A stretch of 63,848 bases of DNA from Blattamonas nauphoetae. Its lineage: Eukaryota > Preaxostyla > Oxymonadida. Within the stretch, counting starts at the first letter, position 1. The number at the start of each line of letters is the position of its first letter. The notes below the pieces were generated by a model. It was not told the DNA's origin and did not search any database. It saw only the letters and a list, made by a program, of their open reading frames with translations. The stretch covers positions 1 to 63,848 of the forward strand of contig JARBJD010000390.1 in NCBI GenBank assembly GCA_033064195.1. The letters run 5' to 3'. The translations under genes were made by a program, and so were the position numbers. Positions 21,480 through 32,453 of this stretch are shown one piece after another.

Positions 21480-24400
21480 CCACCCCTTCTCTCCTTGCCT
21501 CCTTTCTGGATCAACGCAAACTTTAGCCACAGCTGGAAGAGGCAATCGAGATCCTTCTCCTCTTCATTCACCACCAGCCGTCTCTCTCCCCACAACCATC
21601 CCATTCCTGCCCTCAATCTCGATTGACTTCGCCAATTTCTGTTCCACCAACATTGACACATCACCGGCGAGCGCTCTTCCTCTCTCGTCCCTCGCATCAT
21701 GCCCAATCACCCTCCTCGACGAGTATCCATCGCTCTCCTCCTTCATCCACATCCACTCCACCATCATTCTCTTCTCTCTCCTCCATCCATTGGTTCCTCT
21801 CCACCAATCGATCAAATCAAAAGCAGGTCCGTTCACTTCTGTTACCGAACGCCTTGTCGCCTCGATTGGACTGCACACTCTACATCCTCTTCTCCAGGCC
21901 ATGACGCTTCTCAGACACTTGATTCTCTTCTCCCCACCGCATACCATCGAACAGCTCCAAGACTGCGCTTTCCACTGCGGTGCGATGGGCTGGCTTCATT
22001 TTGGGGCATGCTCTCCACCTGTGGCCATCACACAGCCCCGATCGCAAGAAAAGGAAGACACAAGCTGGATGAGCACGTCGATCGCGGCTGAGGCGAACGC
22101 TGTGGGAAGCTCAGCCGCTCCGCACATCCGCGATTGCTGCAGAGACCTGTTCTTCCTCCTCTCATCGCCCGCCTCGATCGAACACTACCTCGTCCCCCAA
22201 CCTTCCGCAGAGTCTGTACATCTCAGCCCTCGTCCCTGCTCCCCTCCACCCTGCTCAGACACACCACACACGCTTCTTCACTCCACTCGACACGAAAGAC
22301 AAGCAGAGCGAACCTCTACAACTCCAACCGTCGTCCATCGCCCACCCTCTCCTCACAAGCGCCCAGTACCCCTTCGTCAATAGACACCCACATGCGATGC
22401 CCCCCTCGTTCCCTCTGCTCCACCCCATCAACCTCGCCGATATCCACCTCTCGCCTTTCTACGAGCCAGCACACGTCAGTTCCACGTCCCTCACGTGGCA
22501 TGAACCGAACTATCTGCTGTCGCCGTTCATCCTCCAACCCGCTCACCAGACACACCAATGGGTGGGACACGTTTGATCAGTGGAACATCTCCGACAAGAA
22601 GCTGCGGCAGAGGGAGAGGCAGTCGTCGGTGCACGCGCTGTGGATGCTGCGCGATCTCATCGAAAGCTACACCACTCTCGTCTCGTTCTCGGCGCAGGAG
22701 ATACAACGACACATCGCTCTCAAGCTCAGACTGCTTGTGAAAGACTTCCAAGCAAAGACGAAGACATCCCCACGCACGACCTCAGAGAACATCGATTCCT
22801 GGCCAGAATCACCGTCCTAGCAAACCATGGACGACCCTCAGCACGCAACACAGCATCCTCTTCCGAATCCGTTCCGTGCACACAGCGACGACACAGTGAA
22901 GAGGACAGCGGTGGACGCGGACTGGTCAGGACGAGATTTGGGTGATCCACTCTCCCTCGCCCTTTGGGATCGAGTGTTGTCGCAGGCAAAGAAGGACGGG
23001 CTGGACGTGAAGGAGGGCGAGAAAATGTCGAAGCTGCATCACTTCGAGCACACCACGACAACATTCCTGCACACCCTCATCCGCGACAGAATACAGATCG
23101 AGCAGAACGTGAAGGACGCTCTTTCCAAACAGACTACTTCACCGAAGCGCACTCGAAGGATTTTGAGGATACTCAGATTCTGACAGTGGCAGTCAAGCGG
23201 GGACACTCGCTTCTTTCGCCCGTCGGAAGAATGGTGAAGGAGGCCACACTGACCAAGTATGGCTGTGGGGAGAAGTCGTCGTGGTTGGAGGCCCTGCTCG
23301 AATCGGAGCGAGAGCTGGGGTGTCTTCCCATCCCCTTCCTTCCAATCAACAGCAGCGCCTTTTGGGCGATGTTCGACTCGGACACTCGCTCGCCTGTGCT
23401 CGTGTGGGGCGAGAAGGATAGACAAGAACTTGTCTCGTTCCTCCTCAACGAAATGGAAGAATATGCCAAACTCTCCGCGACTGCCAACAAGGCGACTGAT
23501 GCTGCGATGAAAGAGGACGCCACGTTCACTCTAGATCCCGACCTAGTTTGCACGTACTCCGTCGAGGAGTCGGTCAAGTCGGTGATGGTGGATGGGAAGC
23601 TCGCCTTCGTGTTTCCTTCGTCGATGCAATACCAGTCGCACGCCAATCTGAACAAGTACAAACGATCGTTCGTCTTTCAGTCGTCGGGGTCGAAGGCGTT
23701 CAGCCAGGTACAGTCGAGAAATGACAAGTCACATCCCGCCCTCGCAACGACTCAGGGCACCATCACAAACACGCTCCTCCATCCCCCGCTGGTCATCTTC
23801 CCACCTGCGCCGACTCTCTCCCACCTGCGACTCGTGTTCACGTCTTCGCTGTCGCACGTGAAGGCGGGCGAGTACTTCCTCGACATGCTGATGGAGGAGT
23901 ACGCCCCTGTCCTCTTCCTCGTCCATCAGCACTCTGTCGAGAACGTCGCTCAGTTGCTCGCGTCGGATGAGCGACGGAAAGCGGGAGGAAGCCAAACAAT
24001 AGCTGACTCTGCTGAACGACCGCCTGCTCTCTCCGCCGAACAACTGGAAGCCACACCAGCAACACAGCATATCGACACCATGCGAGGAATCGACGATTGT
24101 TATCTGTTTGCAGTGTCCAATCCCCTTCTCTTCGCCGAAGAGCTGATGAAGCGGATCGAATGCCTCTGACAGGTGTTCGGCAATCTCGAGCAGGGCCTCG
24201 CTAAGTCCTTCGACATTCAGAACTCGAAAACATCCTCGCTCTTGTTCGCTGCTCTCCCCGACTTGTCTGTGCTGCACCTTCTGCTCCGATTCTGCGTCCC
24301 TTTGAGCCGACCCTATCCGCAGACGAGTCCGTCGCTGTCTGTCATCATCCTCTCCTCCATCGTCAGCCAGAGCGTCTCTCTCATCCACACCATCCAGCGC

Positions 24401-27400
24401 ACCGCAGCAGGACGGGAGTCGAGTGAGCAGTTCGCTGAGCATGCTGAGTTCGAGTTGTTGGTGATTGATTACTGCGTGAAGATCTGCGCCACGTCCTTCG
24501 CACTCATCTACACTCTCATCCACTCGTCGAAAGCTCGCCTGCTCTCCTTCAAAGACAAGAACGGCCTCGCGCTGGTCTTCTCCTTCTTCAACGTCACCCC
24601 TTTCCTCTCCACGCTCTACCCGATCTCGTCGACTGTCCAGCCTGACGACTCCCTTCTCGCTCGATCTGCTCCGCGGTAGAAGACCCAATCCTCAGTCCCT
24701 CTCGTCTCGATCAGCCGCATCGAGTCTGCCCTGTCTCATCCAATCTCGTTCCCAAAGGCTCACCGTGTCATTGTGTCGCTTGGCTCACTCATCCCACTCT
24801 TCGCCGCCAACCAGATATAGTTGTAAAATAACCCGTGAAAGTAAAATAACCCGGCCCTTTTTCGGAGGTGTTGAACCCATCTCTCCAAATTTCTCCGAGC
24901 CCAAAATTTTTTGGGTCCCACTTTTTTTGTGTCCATCATCATCACGACTCCGGTAATTGTTTGAGGTGGAAATCGAACCTCCAAAATAGGATCCCCGGCT
25001 GGGGTCTCCTATTTTGGAGTCTGTTTTGGCCCCTTTTTAGACCCTTTTTTGGCTCCTAAATAGGAGGTCCTTAATATTTAAGCTTAGAGGATCCAAACTT
25101 CCTGACCATATTCCTCCGCGCCTGTTCATGATTTTTCTTTCTCGTTTGATTTCTGGTGGTTTGGGATGGTTTTCTCTCGAAATAACAATTTTTTGAAAAA
25201 TGAAAAATCCTGGGGGGACCTGGGTGGAAATTTAGTGTCAAAAACTGACTTCCCTGTATAATAAGCTTAGGAGCTTGAAAACTTGTTTTGATCATATCTC
25301 CACAACCAGGCATGGTTCGGACATGAAGTTTTCACCAATAGGGATCTTTTGTTGAGAATTATTTTTTTCTGAAAATTTTGAAAAAAATCCCCTTGCGGCA
25401 GTTGAGATAATTTTGGGTTGCTTTTTCGCAGTTTTGATTTTTCTTCGCTAGCTATTCATCCGTTTTTCAAATAATCTTCAAATTCATTCAAAACGATGTT
25501 AACACAATCAGAATTGAATCCAAGGAATCAATCCCAGAAAAAATTGGACATTGAGACAAATGTTGGATGATCATTAACAGACTTGACGAAAAAAGCGAAA
25601 AAACTCCGTTTTAGGAAGTCGTCGAAAATTCTCAAAATTTTCAGAAAAAAATAATTCTCAACAAAAGATCCCTATTGGTGAAAACTTCATGTCCGAACCA
25701 TGCCTGGTTGTGGAGATATGATCAAAACAAGTTTTCAAGCTCCTAAGCTTATTATACAGGGAAGTCAGTTTTTGACACTAAATTTCCACCCAGGTCCCCC
25801 CAGGATTTTTCATTTTTCAAAAAATTGTTATTTCGAGAGAAAACCATCCCAAACCACCAGAAATCAAACGAGAAAGAAAAATCATGAACAGGCGCGGAGG
25901 AATATGGTCAGGAAGTTTGGATCCTCTAAGCTTAAATATTAAGGACCTCCTATTTAGGAGCCAAAAAAGGGTCTAAAAAGGGGCCAAAACAGACTCCAAA
26001 ATAGGAGACCCCAGCCGGGGATCCTATTTTGGAGGTTCGATTTCCACCTCAAACAATTACCGGAGTCGTGATGATGATGGACACAAAAAAAGTGGGACCC
26101 AAAAAATTTTGGGCTCGGAGAAATTTGGAGAGATGGGTTCAACACCTCCGAAAAAGGGCCGGGTTATTTTACTTTCACGGGTTATTTTAGTACTATATTC
26201 CCTCTCTCGATCGGCCCTCGCTCGTTCCTCTACCAAAACCAGATCAACCGCTACAACCGCTCCGCCACAACGAAGGACAACTTCGATGTGCTGAACCATC
26301 TCTTCAAGATGTTCCAGCACGACATGCCCCCACTCTCCCTCGCCTCTCTCCCCTTCGCCCCGACGAAAGCCACTCTCACCCGCATCGCCAAGTTGAACAC
26401 TTCTGCTTCATCTCCCGACGCACGCGAAGCTGTCAAGATGGAGATGTCGGTCCTGATCAAGCGAATGTAGCAGTACGCAGAGAGAAAACACGCTCGCGAG
26501 GAGAAGTGGAACGAGCTTGCGAGCTTTCACAGTCAAGACCGCCATTCGAGGCAGTCTGGATGTGCAGTGTGCACAGCCATGATCCAGCTGGGGAAGGAAG
26601 AGTCAGCCGATTTCGATGCCACACGTGCCTCGCTCTATCTCCACCTCAACACTGCCATCAAGCTGAAGCAGAGACCGCCCAACAGCTTCTGCAACATGCA
26701 GAGCGTGGTGGGCAGGTGGAATGTGATCAAAACGTCGGCTGATGCGGACTTCGACGAGACGGAGTTCAGAGACGAGCGAGTGTCGTCGTTCATCCTTTCG
26801 TCCCACGACAACACACTCGATTTGCACGGAAACCCGATCTCACGCACAAAAGAAGAAACCACAGACGAGGAGCTCGACACTCCTTCCCCGTCCCGCGCGA
26901 TGGACGATCGCAAGTCAGAGTCGCCACGCCTCAAACAGACACCCACCCTTTCCCCGTCCGTCTCTACACAGGCCACCACTCCACCAGCTCCCAGCACTGG
27001 ACATCTCATCACCGTCACTCCCTCGCGGCCAGTCTTCACTTGCATCCTCGTCGTCGTTCACTCTCCAAGACACACCCACTCCATTCTCCGACAGTGTCCC
27101 GTCGGAGGCGGAGGAAGGACAAGCGACTGACCTCACAACTCAACTTCAAGACGAAGAGGACGACGAGAACTTCGACGCGATGGACGAGTTCCGACAGTTC
27201 TCGCTGCAGAAGTCGTTTGGTGGACGAGGCTCAGAATGGGGAGGAGCATCCAGCGGAGGACGTGGAGGACACCTCACAAATCTGTTTACCTGCTTCCCTC
27301 TCTCCATCCCTCCCCACGCTGATGCCCAGAAGACGAACGACATGGCGTTCCCTCCATCCACTCGCCTGAAGATGCACAAAGAGGAGGTCAACCTTGTTTC

Positions 27401-27755
27401 TGCTGTGCAGTACGTGTGCATTATCACCGACCTCCCTCTGAAGGACGACATGGTCACCTTCGACGACACAACCCGATCCGGGTCAGTCTCGCCGTACTTC
27501 GAAGCTCTCCATATCATCTCCCGCTGCCTCCTCACCCCGTCTCCCATCGCACGCTTGTTGTTCCGTCCTCATGTCAGCTCGTCTTTCCATCTATCCGCTG
27601 ACTTCTCTGAATCTAAATCGCTCGCTCTCGCTCTGTGTGGAACAGTCGCAGTAAAATCATTGTCCTGTTTGTCACAAGATTGGCAGAGAGAAAGGAAACG
27701 AGAATATGACGATCTACTCGAGGTGACGAATGAAATACTGTTGAGTTGGACCTGA
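21480..27755 (+). pseudogene. Large damaged gene, tentatively RME-8/DNAJC13-like
   Basis: Over 6.3 kb, plus-strand frames encode a large, mostly helical protein. The most telling piece is about 23220-23600: FWAMFDSDTRSPVLVWGEK, then RQELVSFLLNEMEEYAK, matching the conserved LIW..TR.EL...L..EM block of RME-8/DNAJC13, an endosomal J-domain co-chaperone. No J domain (HPD) is seen. The frame is interrupted by TAG near 22818, 24677 and 26468 and TGA near 24167, with frame changes near 22560, 23130 and 27050. A 1,380-bp foldback element sits at 24818-26195 without changing frame. The coding regions on either side remain otherwise readable, so the gene died recently, uses TAG as sense, or was mis-sequenced. 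Family name is uncertain; protein-coding origin is likely. Confidence 0.45.
24818..26195. mobile_element. Foldback transposon with ~555-bp inverted arms and TA target duplication
   Basis: The arms, about 24824-25381 and 25635-26189, are near-identical inverted copies around about 253 bp of unique sequence. The ends read TAGTTGTAAAATAACCCG and, from the other side, TAGTACTAAAATAACCCG; GTAAAATAACCCG occurs twice in tandem at the tip. The element is flanked by TA (24816-24817 and 26196-26197). Removing element plus one TA joins AACCAGATA to TTCCCTCTC in one frame of the interrupted gene (AANQIFPLSIG). It encodes no transposase, so it is non-autonomous. High arm identity suggests recent insertion or gene conversion between arms. 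Confidence 0.85.
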
Positions 27756-28690
27756 AGACTCGTTGAGAACAACAGAACGGCGAAAATGGCTGTCACAGAG
27801 ATTCAATCACACTCACAATCATCAAAACCGCACCCATTGCTGTTGGAAGAGAAAGAGCACCAGCGTCAATTGTCATAACATTTTTCTACATGACAAGAGA
27901 GCAATGTTATGGTTTCTCTTCGAAGAAAGGAGTAAGTGAGTCTTCTTTAATCATATATCATTTCCATTCACAACAATTCACAGCTTTGACACTTCCTGAC
28001 GTCTTTTGATAAAATAATGGGTTTGATCAACTTCAATTGTGATCTAGTGAAAAGATAAGGTTTTGCCCCAAAAAATGGTTTGAATTGATTGAACAAAGTG
28101 ATTTGAAACAATAAAACGGGAGTGTTGATTCTGTACAAAACTAGCTCATCTGAGGAGGGAGAGAATATCAACGCACGTGAATGATTGACGTAGAGCATGA
28201 TCTGACATTAGACAACAATGAGTGGTCACGTTTTGTCGATTCACGTGCTATTCCACCTTTATCTTGGAGCTCCCTGCTTTTGAGCTGTATTCATCTCATT
28301 CCTGCTTCTTTCGTCAGCTGGAAGTTTATCGACCACGCTTTCGATACAATTTTCGAGATGTCAGACAACTAGTCGCACGATGGTGATAAATCAAGAGCGA
28401 ACAGAGTTGATAACTTTGAATGAAGTATAATCTGAGGAGATGAAGATCAAGGATGGATCAGAGTTGATGATAAAGGGGTTTCAATCTTATGATGTAAAAC
28501 TGTCCTGTCCTCCTCGCTTTCTGTCCGTCCTTCACTTTTTCTTGTCCGATTTTGAAACTGATAGAAAACAGCGATTTTTTTATGTTTACGGTGAAGATAT
28601 TGCATTTTTGGTCTGATTTTGACATTTTTTGCACAAAAAACACAAAAATCAACGCCTTCGATGAGACAAATTATATTAAGGGTTGATCAC
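27756..28690. other. Intergenic stretch
   Basis: No supported gene. It includes the right arm of the inverted repeat (28041-28133). The remainder is A/T-rich with short frames lacking motifs. Confidence 0.4.
28041..28133 (-). repeat. Inverted repeat, right arm
   Basis: Inverted and diverged counterpart of 20712-20805, best conserved in TTATCTTTTCACTAGATCA, GGGGCAAAA and TTTTATTGTTTC. The pair could be two copies of a dispersed short element in opposite orientations. Confidence 0.6.
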
Positions 28691-28854
28691 AAAAGATTCA
28701 ACTCGAAAACTCTTGTTTCCGATGAAATGTTACGGAAAACAGAATAGTGAAGAAGGTAGAAGTGTCCGGATGGATTTGTGACGAAGCAAACACACTAGTT
28801 CGCCTTGATTCCACGATCTCAAACAGGATCGGAACAAATGGCACACAATCGAGA

Positions 28855-29475
28855 GAGGAGGGAGCAAACGATCGTTGGAATGAGGGAGCAGGCGATCGTG
28901 GGGAGAAGAGAACAGGTGATCGTGGGGAGAAGAGAACAGGTGATCGTGGGGAGAAGAGAACAGGTGATCGTGGGGAGGAGTGAGCAGGTGATCGTGGGGA
29001 GGAGTGAGCAGGCGATCGTTGGGAGAAGAGAACAGGTGATCGTGGGGAGGAGTGAGCAGGTGATCGTGGGGAGGAGTGAGCAGGCGATCGTTGGGAGAAG
29101 AGAACAGGTGATCGTGGGGAGGAGTGAGCAGGTGATCGTTGGGAGAAGAGAACAGGTGATCGTGGGGAGGAGAGAGCAGGCGATCGTTGGGAGAAGAGAA
29201 CAGGTGATCGTGGGGAGGAGGGAGCAGGCGATCGTTGGGAGAAGAGAACAGGTGATCGTGGGGAGGAGTGAGTAGGTGATCGTGGGGAGGAGAGAGCAGG
29301 CGATCGTTGGGAGAAGAGAACAGGTGATCGTGGGGAGGAGAGAGCAGGCGATCGTTGGGAGAAGAGAACAGGTGATCGTGGGGAGGAGTGAGCAGGTGAT
29401 CGTGGGAAGAAGTGAGTATGTGATCGTGCGGAGAAGGGAGCAGACGATCGTGGGAAGAAGTGAGAATGCGATTGT
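28855..29475. repeat. 24-bp minisatellite, about 25 copies
   Basis: Tandem units of 24 bp built from GTGGGGAGAAGAGA and ACAGGTGATC, with recurring variants (GGAGTGAGC, GATCGTTGGG). Variants alternate in a higher-order pattern, as expected from unequal exchange. Because 24 is a multiple of three, all frames without an internal stop stay open: the minus strand (28698-29498) encodes 266 residues of SPRSP-type repeats and the plus strand VIVGRREQ repeats. I cannot show that either is translated. Confidence 0.85.
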
Positions 29476-29494
29476 GCTGTCCAGTCTGTCCCCA

Positions 29495-30435
29495 TCACCG
29501 GTGATGCAATTCCCTGTATCTGTCGTGGAACACGACGTCCTTCCCTTCTGAAGAGTCAGCTCCTCTGAACATCACGCTGTTCATAATGAACTCGGTGTAG
29601 TCTGCAAGGCGTACAGCACAACTCACCTCGATTTCAAAGTGAGGACGGTAGCACTTCACGAAGAGGACGTTGTAGAGACTAGCTGGACCGTTCGAGAGAA
29701 GATCGGCAGTGTGTAGAAAGTGAACTTCGTGTGGCGCTTTGTGGTGGAAAACAGAGTCTGAACACATCACACGATGAAAAGCAACTGAATGTTACGTGGT
29801 TTTGAGCGATGCCTTGAATTTCTGGATGATTCTGTTGAAGGAGGCGACGAAGACGTGATGGAGACGTTCGAGCAGACGAGCGATTTTCCGTTATTGAGTC
29901 CACACCCCGTTCCTCAAAGATGGTGCGACCTCCAACCCTTTTCCTCACGAGTTGATGTGAGAACCAGACCTCACCCTGGAGAGCAGAGTAGCGAATGAGG
30001 CTCATTGTGTTTAGGAGGGGGGAAGGGGGGAGAGAAGAGTCAACTGTGAGTTGAGTCGGTACGACTTAATTCTGTTCTGTCAAAAGTGTCCTGGGGAGAG
30101 AGGAGAGTACCAGTTCCAGGAATGAGGCAATGGTCGTCGATCGAGAGACCGTAGCAGTTGGCCGAGACATCAGCGTTCATTTCAAAACACGTCGGTTGGG
30201 CGGAGGTGAATTGGTGGATTGAGGAAGAGGTAGTCAGTTGAAGGAGGGTTCGATTTTCGGTCTCGCTGTAAACAACGTCAATGAAAGAAACTGAACATAC
30301 ATCGTTCACCTCAGAACAGGCGATCACAAATGGGGAGCATGCAGGATTTGAGATGATCATGCTTGACGAGATGACCACGTTGGATTTCGAAAGTTGTCCG
30401 TTCGAAATAAACATCCTTTGACAATCAATTATCAT
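29495..30435 (-). pseudogene. Beta-helix surface-protein fragment
   Basis: Minus-strand frames, best at 30040-30435, read as beta-helix rungs (NVVISSSMIISNPAC, VCSVSFIDVVYSETEN, SSIHQFTSAQPTC). The signal continues into 29679-30005 and 29495-29770 in other frames. No complete gene or start is visible. It lies next to the minisatellite, which may have expanded inside the same gene. Confidence 0.4.
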
Positions 30436-32308
30436 TCATGAAACATAAATCGAACAATTGGAGAAGATGAACATGCATTTGGTCGTTTCTTCATGGTAGT
30501 TTGCTTTGTTTTTTCCACGTCAGAGATTCATGTTGACAAGCTTCGTCCATCAACCATGTATGATGGATTCGTTTTGCTTTTCCTCGAAGATTCAGCGTAT
30601 TAGAACTGTCTAGATCAGAAAAATGCAATATTCTTCTCTTGCCTTTCACCAATAGTCGCTGCTTGTCGCCATTTTCTCTTGTCGGCTTCTCTTCGATCGC
30701 AAGTCAGAATACAATGATAAAATATTGTCAGAGTCGCACTTGGCGGTTTAAATCGGAGATTGATCGAGAAAAAGTGAGTCATCCGCCTCATCCTCGGAAG
30801 TTTGTTCAGAATTGTCTGCCAACTCTCGTTCCGCAATTCGATGCATGAATAAGGCACGCTCCACACCTCTCTTCTCGTGTGTAAGATGAGAGGATCCATT
30901 CCGTTCTGTGCCAGTAGCCTATTTTCAGAGAGCGGCACGTTCAGATCCTCCTTCCGTTTGGCTTCGACATGGTTCTCGATTGTGAGTGAGTCGAAGATTG
31001 TGTCAAATCTGAAGAGGTGATTCGCTCATTCAAATAGCATTCCGATAAAAAGAAAGGTGGAGTTGTGGACAGTGTCTGGAACGTCATGTCCTTGAAGTTC
31101 TCCGAGTTGTTCGGAGGAACAGTGGAGATATGTGGTGTGGCTAATTGATGAAAATGAGTATATACACAAGAAAGATGCATACTGACGTTGGGAGTTTTTC
31201 TGATTTCATTTCTTTCCGTTTATTTCAGATTGGATCACGATCAAGTCATCTATGTCGGGCAAATGATGAGAAACATGGGAAGAAGAGGGTAATAATAGCG
31301 GAGATATATACTGATGGAGTGAGTTTTCATCAGATCAATTCGATACGATATCAATGACAAGAAGAAGAGGAGTCAATTCTGAGTCAAGTGATTTTTCACG
31401 AATTTCGATCCAATTCAGATAAAATTGATTTATAATCCGACAAGAGAAGGGTTGAATGAAGAACTGAAGTCAAATTGCGGAATGAGAGGTCCTGAAAGAA
31501 AAGAGCTGACAAAGACAACTTGACATGGGGAAGAGGATCAGATCATAGGACAGGACAGGACAGGACATGTCCGATTTGTCCTGTTTTGAGATAAGTATAG
31601 AAGGTGGATGAACTAATTGAGAGAAAGTTACAGTGAAAATATAGGTGCTAGTCCGATTTTGTCCTACTCTGTCCTCTCTTGGGCCGATCGTCCTGTCAAC
31701 TCCTAATTAGGAGTTTGTTGGACAGAATTCCGGAAGCTCGTAATTCGCCACCAAACCGGTTTTCACGCTCTTTAACGCCCGTTTTAACATTACTCGCTGG
31801 GGATGAATAAATTTCGAAACATCAACTTCCTCTATATAGTCAAATAATTGCACAAACACATTGTGCGGTGGAGCATCATAATTCAGTCTTTTTGAAGCAT
31901 TCTCCGGTCATTTACCGAACAGAATGGAGACAGAGAGAGGGTAACGAGTAGAGAGAAGGTGAATTCAGATGAAATGAACGCTAGAAAAGCTGAGTTTCTG
32001 AATCGGACAAGACCTCTGTCCTATGTCCTCAAGATGTGGTGCTCTGTCTGTCCGCTACACATCATAATTTCAATCTATAACATATGCTAGGAGAAGAGTA
32101 CAGACAATATGTGCACTTTCTTCCGAGTAATTGAGTCGCGTAAGCCATCTTTCGCTATGCAGTCTTGATCAAATGGAAAAGAGATGACCAAACGGATTCC
32201 ATCAGCAAAGATTGACACAAATATCTGCCATCATGCCATTTTCTTGTAACTATCGTGTGATTTTGCTTTCATGTGAGATCTAACCCTTTGAACAATTCAC
32301 GAGTGACA
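30436..32308. other. Intergenic stretch before separase
   Basis: No supported gene. A short run of GGACA repeats with an adjacent inverted GTCCTG occurs at about 31547-31590, and related TGTCCT words recur to 32030. Minus-strand frames near 30615-31180 may be further beta-helix debris, but the evidence is weak. Confidence 0.35.
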
Positions 32309-32342
32309 CTGACCGGCACTTTTGGCCGGTCAGCCATGCCTA
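32309..32342 (-). repeat. Transposon-like end, right copy
   Basis: Read from the right, TAGGCATGGCTGACCGGC followed after a short gap by a second GCCGGTCAGTG. It is the inverted counterpart of 19862. The adjoining 8 bp (TTTATATT) match the 8 bp left of the other end (TTCATTTT) at six of eight positions. Confidence 0.45.
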
Positions 32343-32453
32343 TTTATATTTTAGCCGGTTTAGTGGAGGGACTATAAAGAGTCACTAAGAAAGGATGAAA
32401 CGACATCATTCAAGGAAATAATGAATCGATCTTCCCAAAGATTTTTTGTCTAG

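Noticed and set aside
22964-24688. Long minus-strand frames opposite the RME-8-like region
   Set aside because: They mirror the G+C-rich plus-strand coding and show no family motif; antisense shadows.
24868-26145. Pairs of identical small proteins on opposite strands
   Set aside because: They are simply the two inverted arms of the foldback element read from each side.
28698-29498. A definite 266-residue SPR-repeat gene
   Set aside because: Openness follows from the 24-bp minisatellite; flanking coding sequence is weak.
31547-31700. GGACA/TGTCC cluster as a CRISPR-like or regulatory array
   Set aside because: Only short simple repeats without constant unit-spacer structure; not interpretable.
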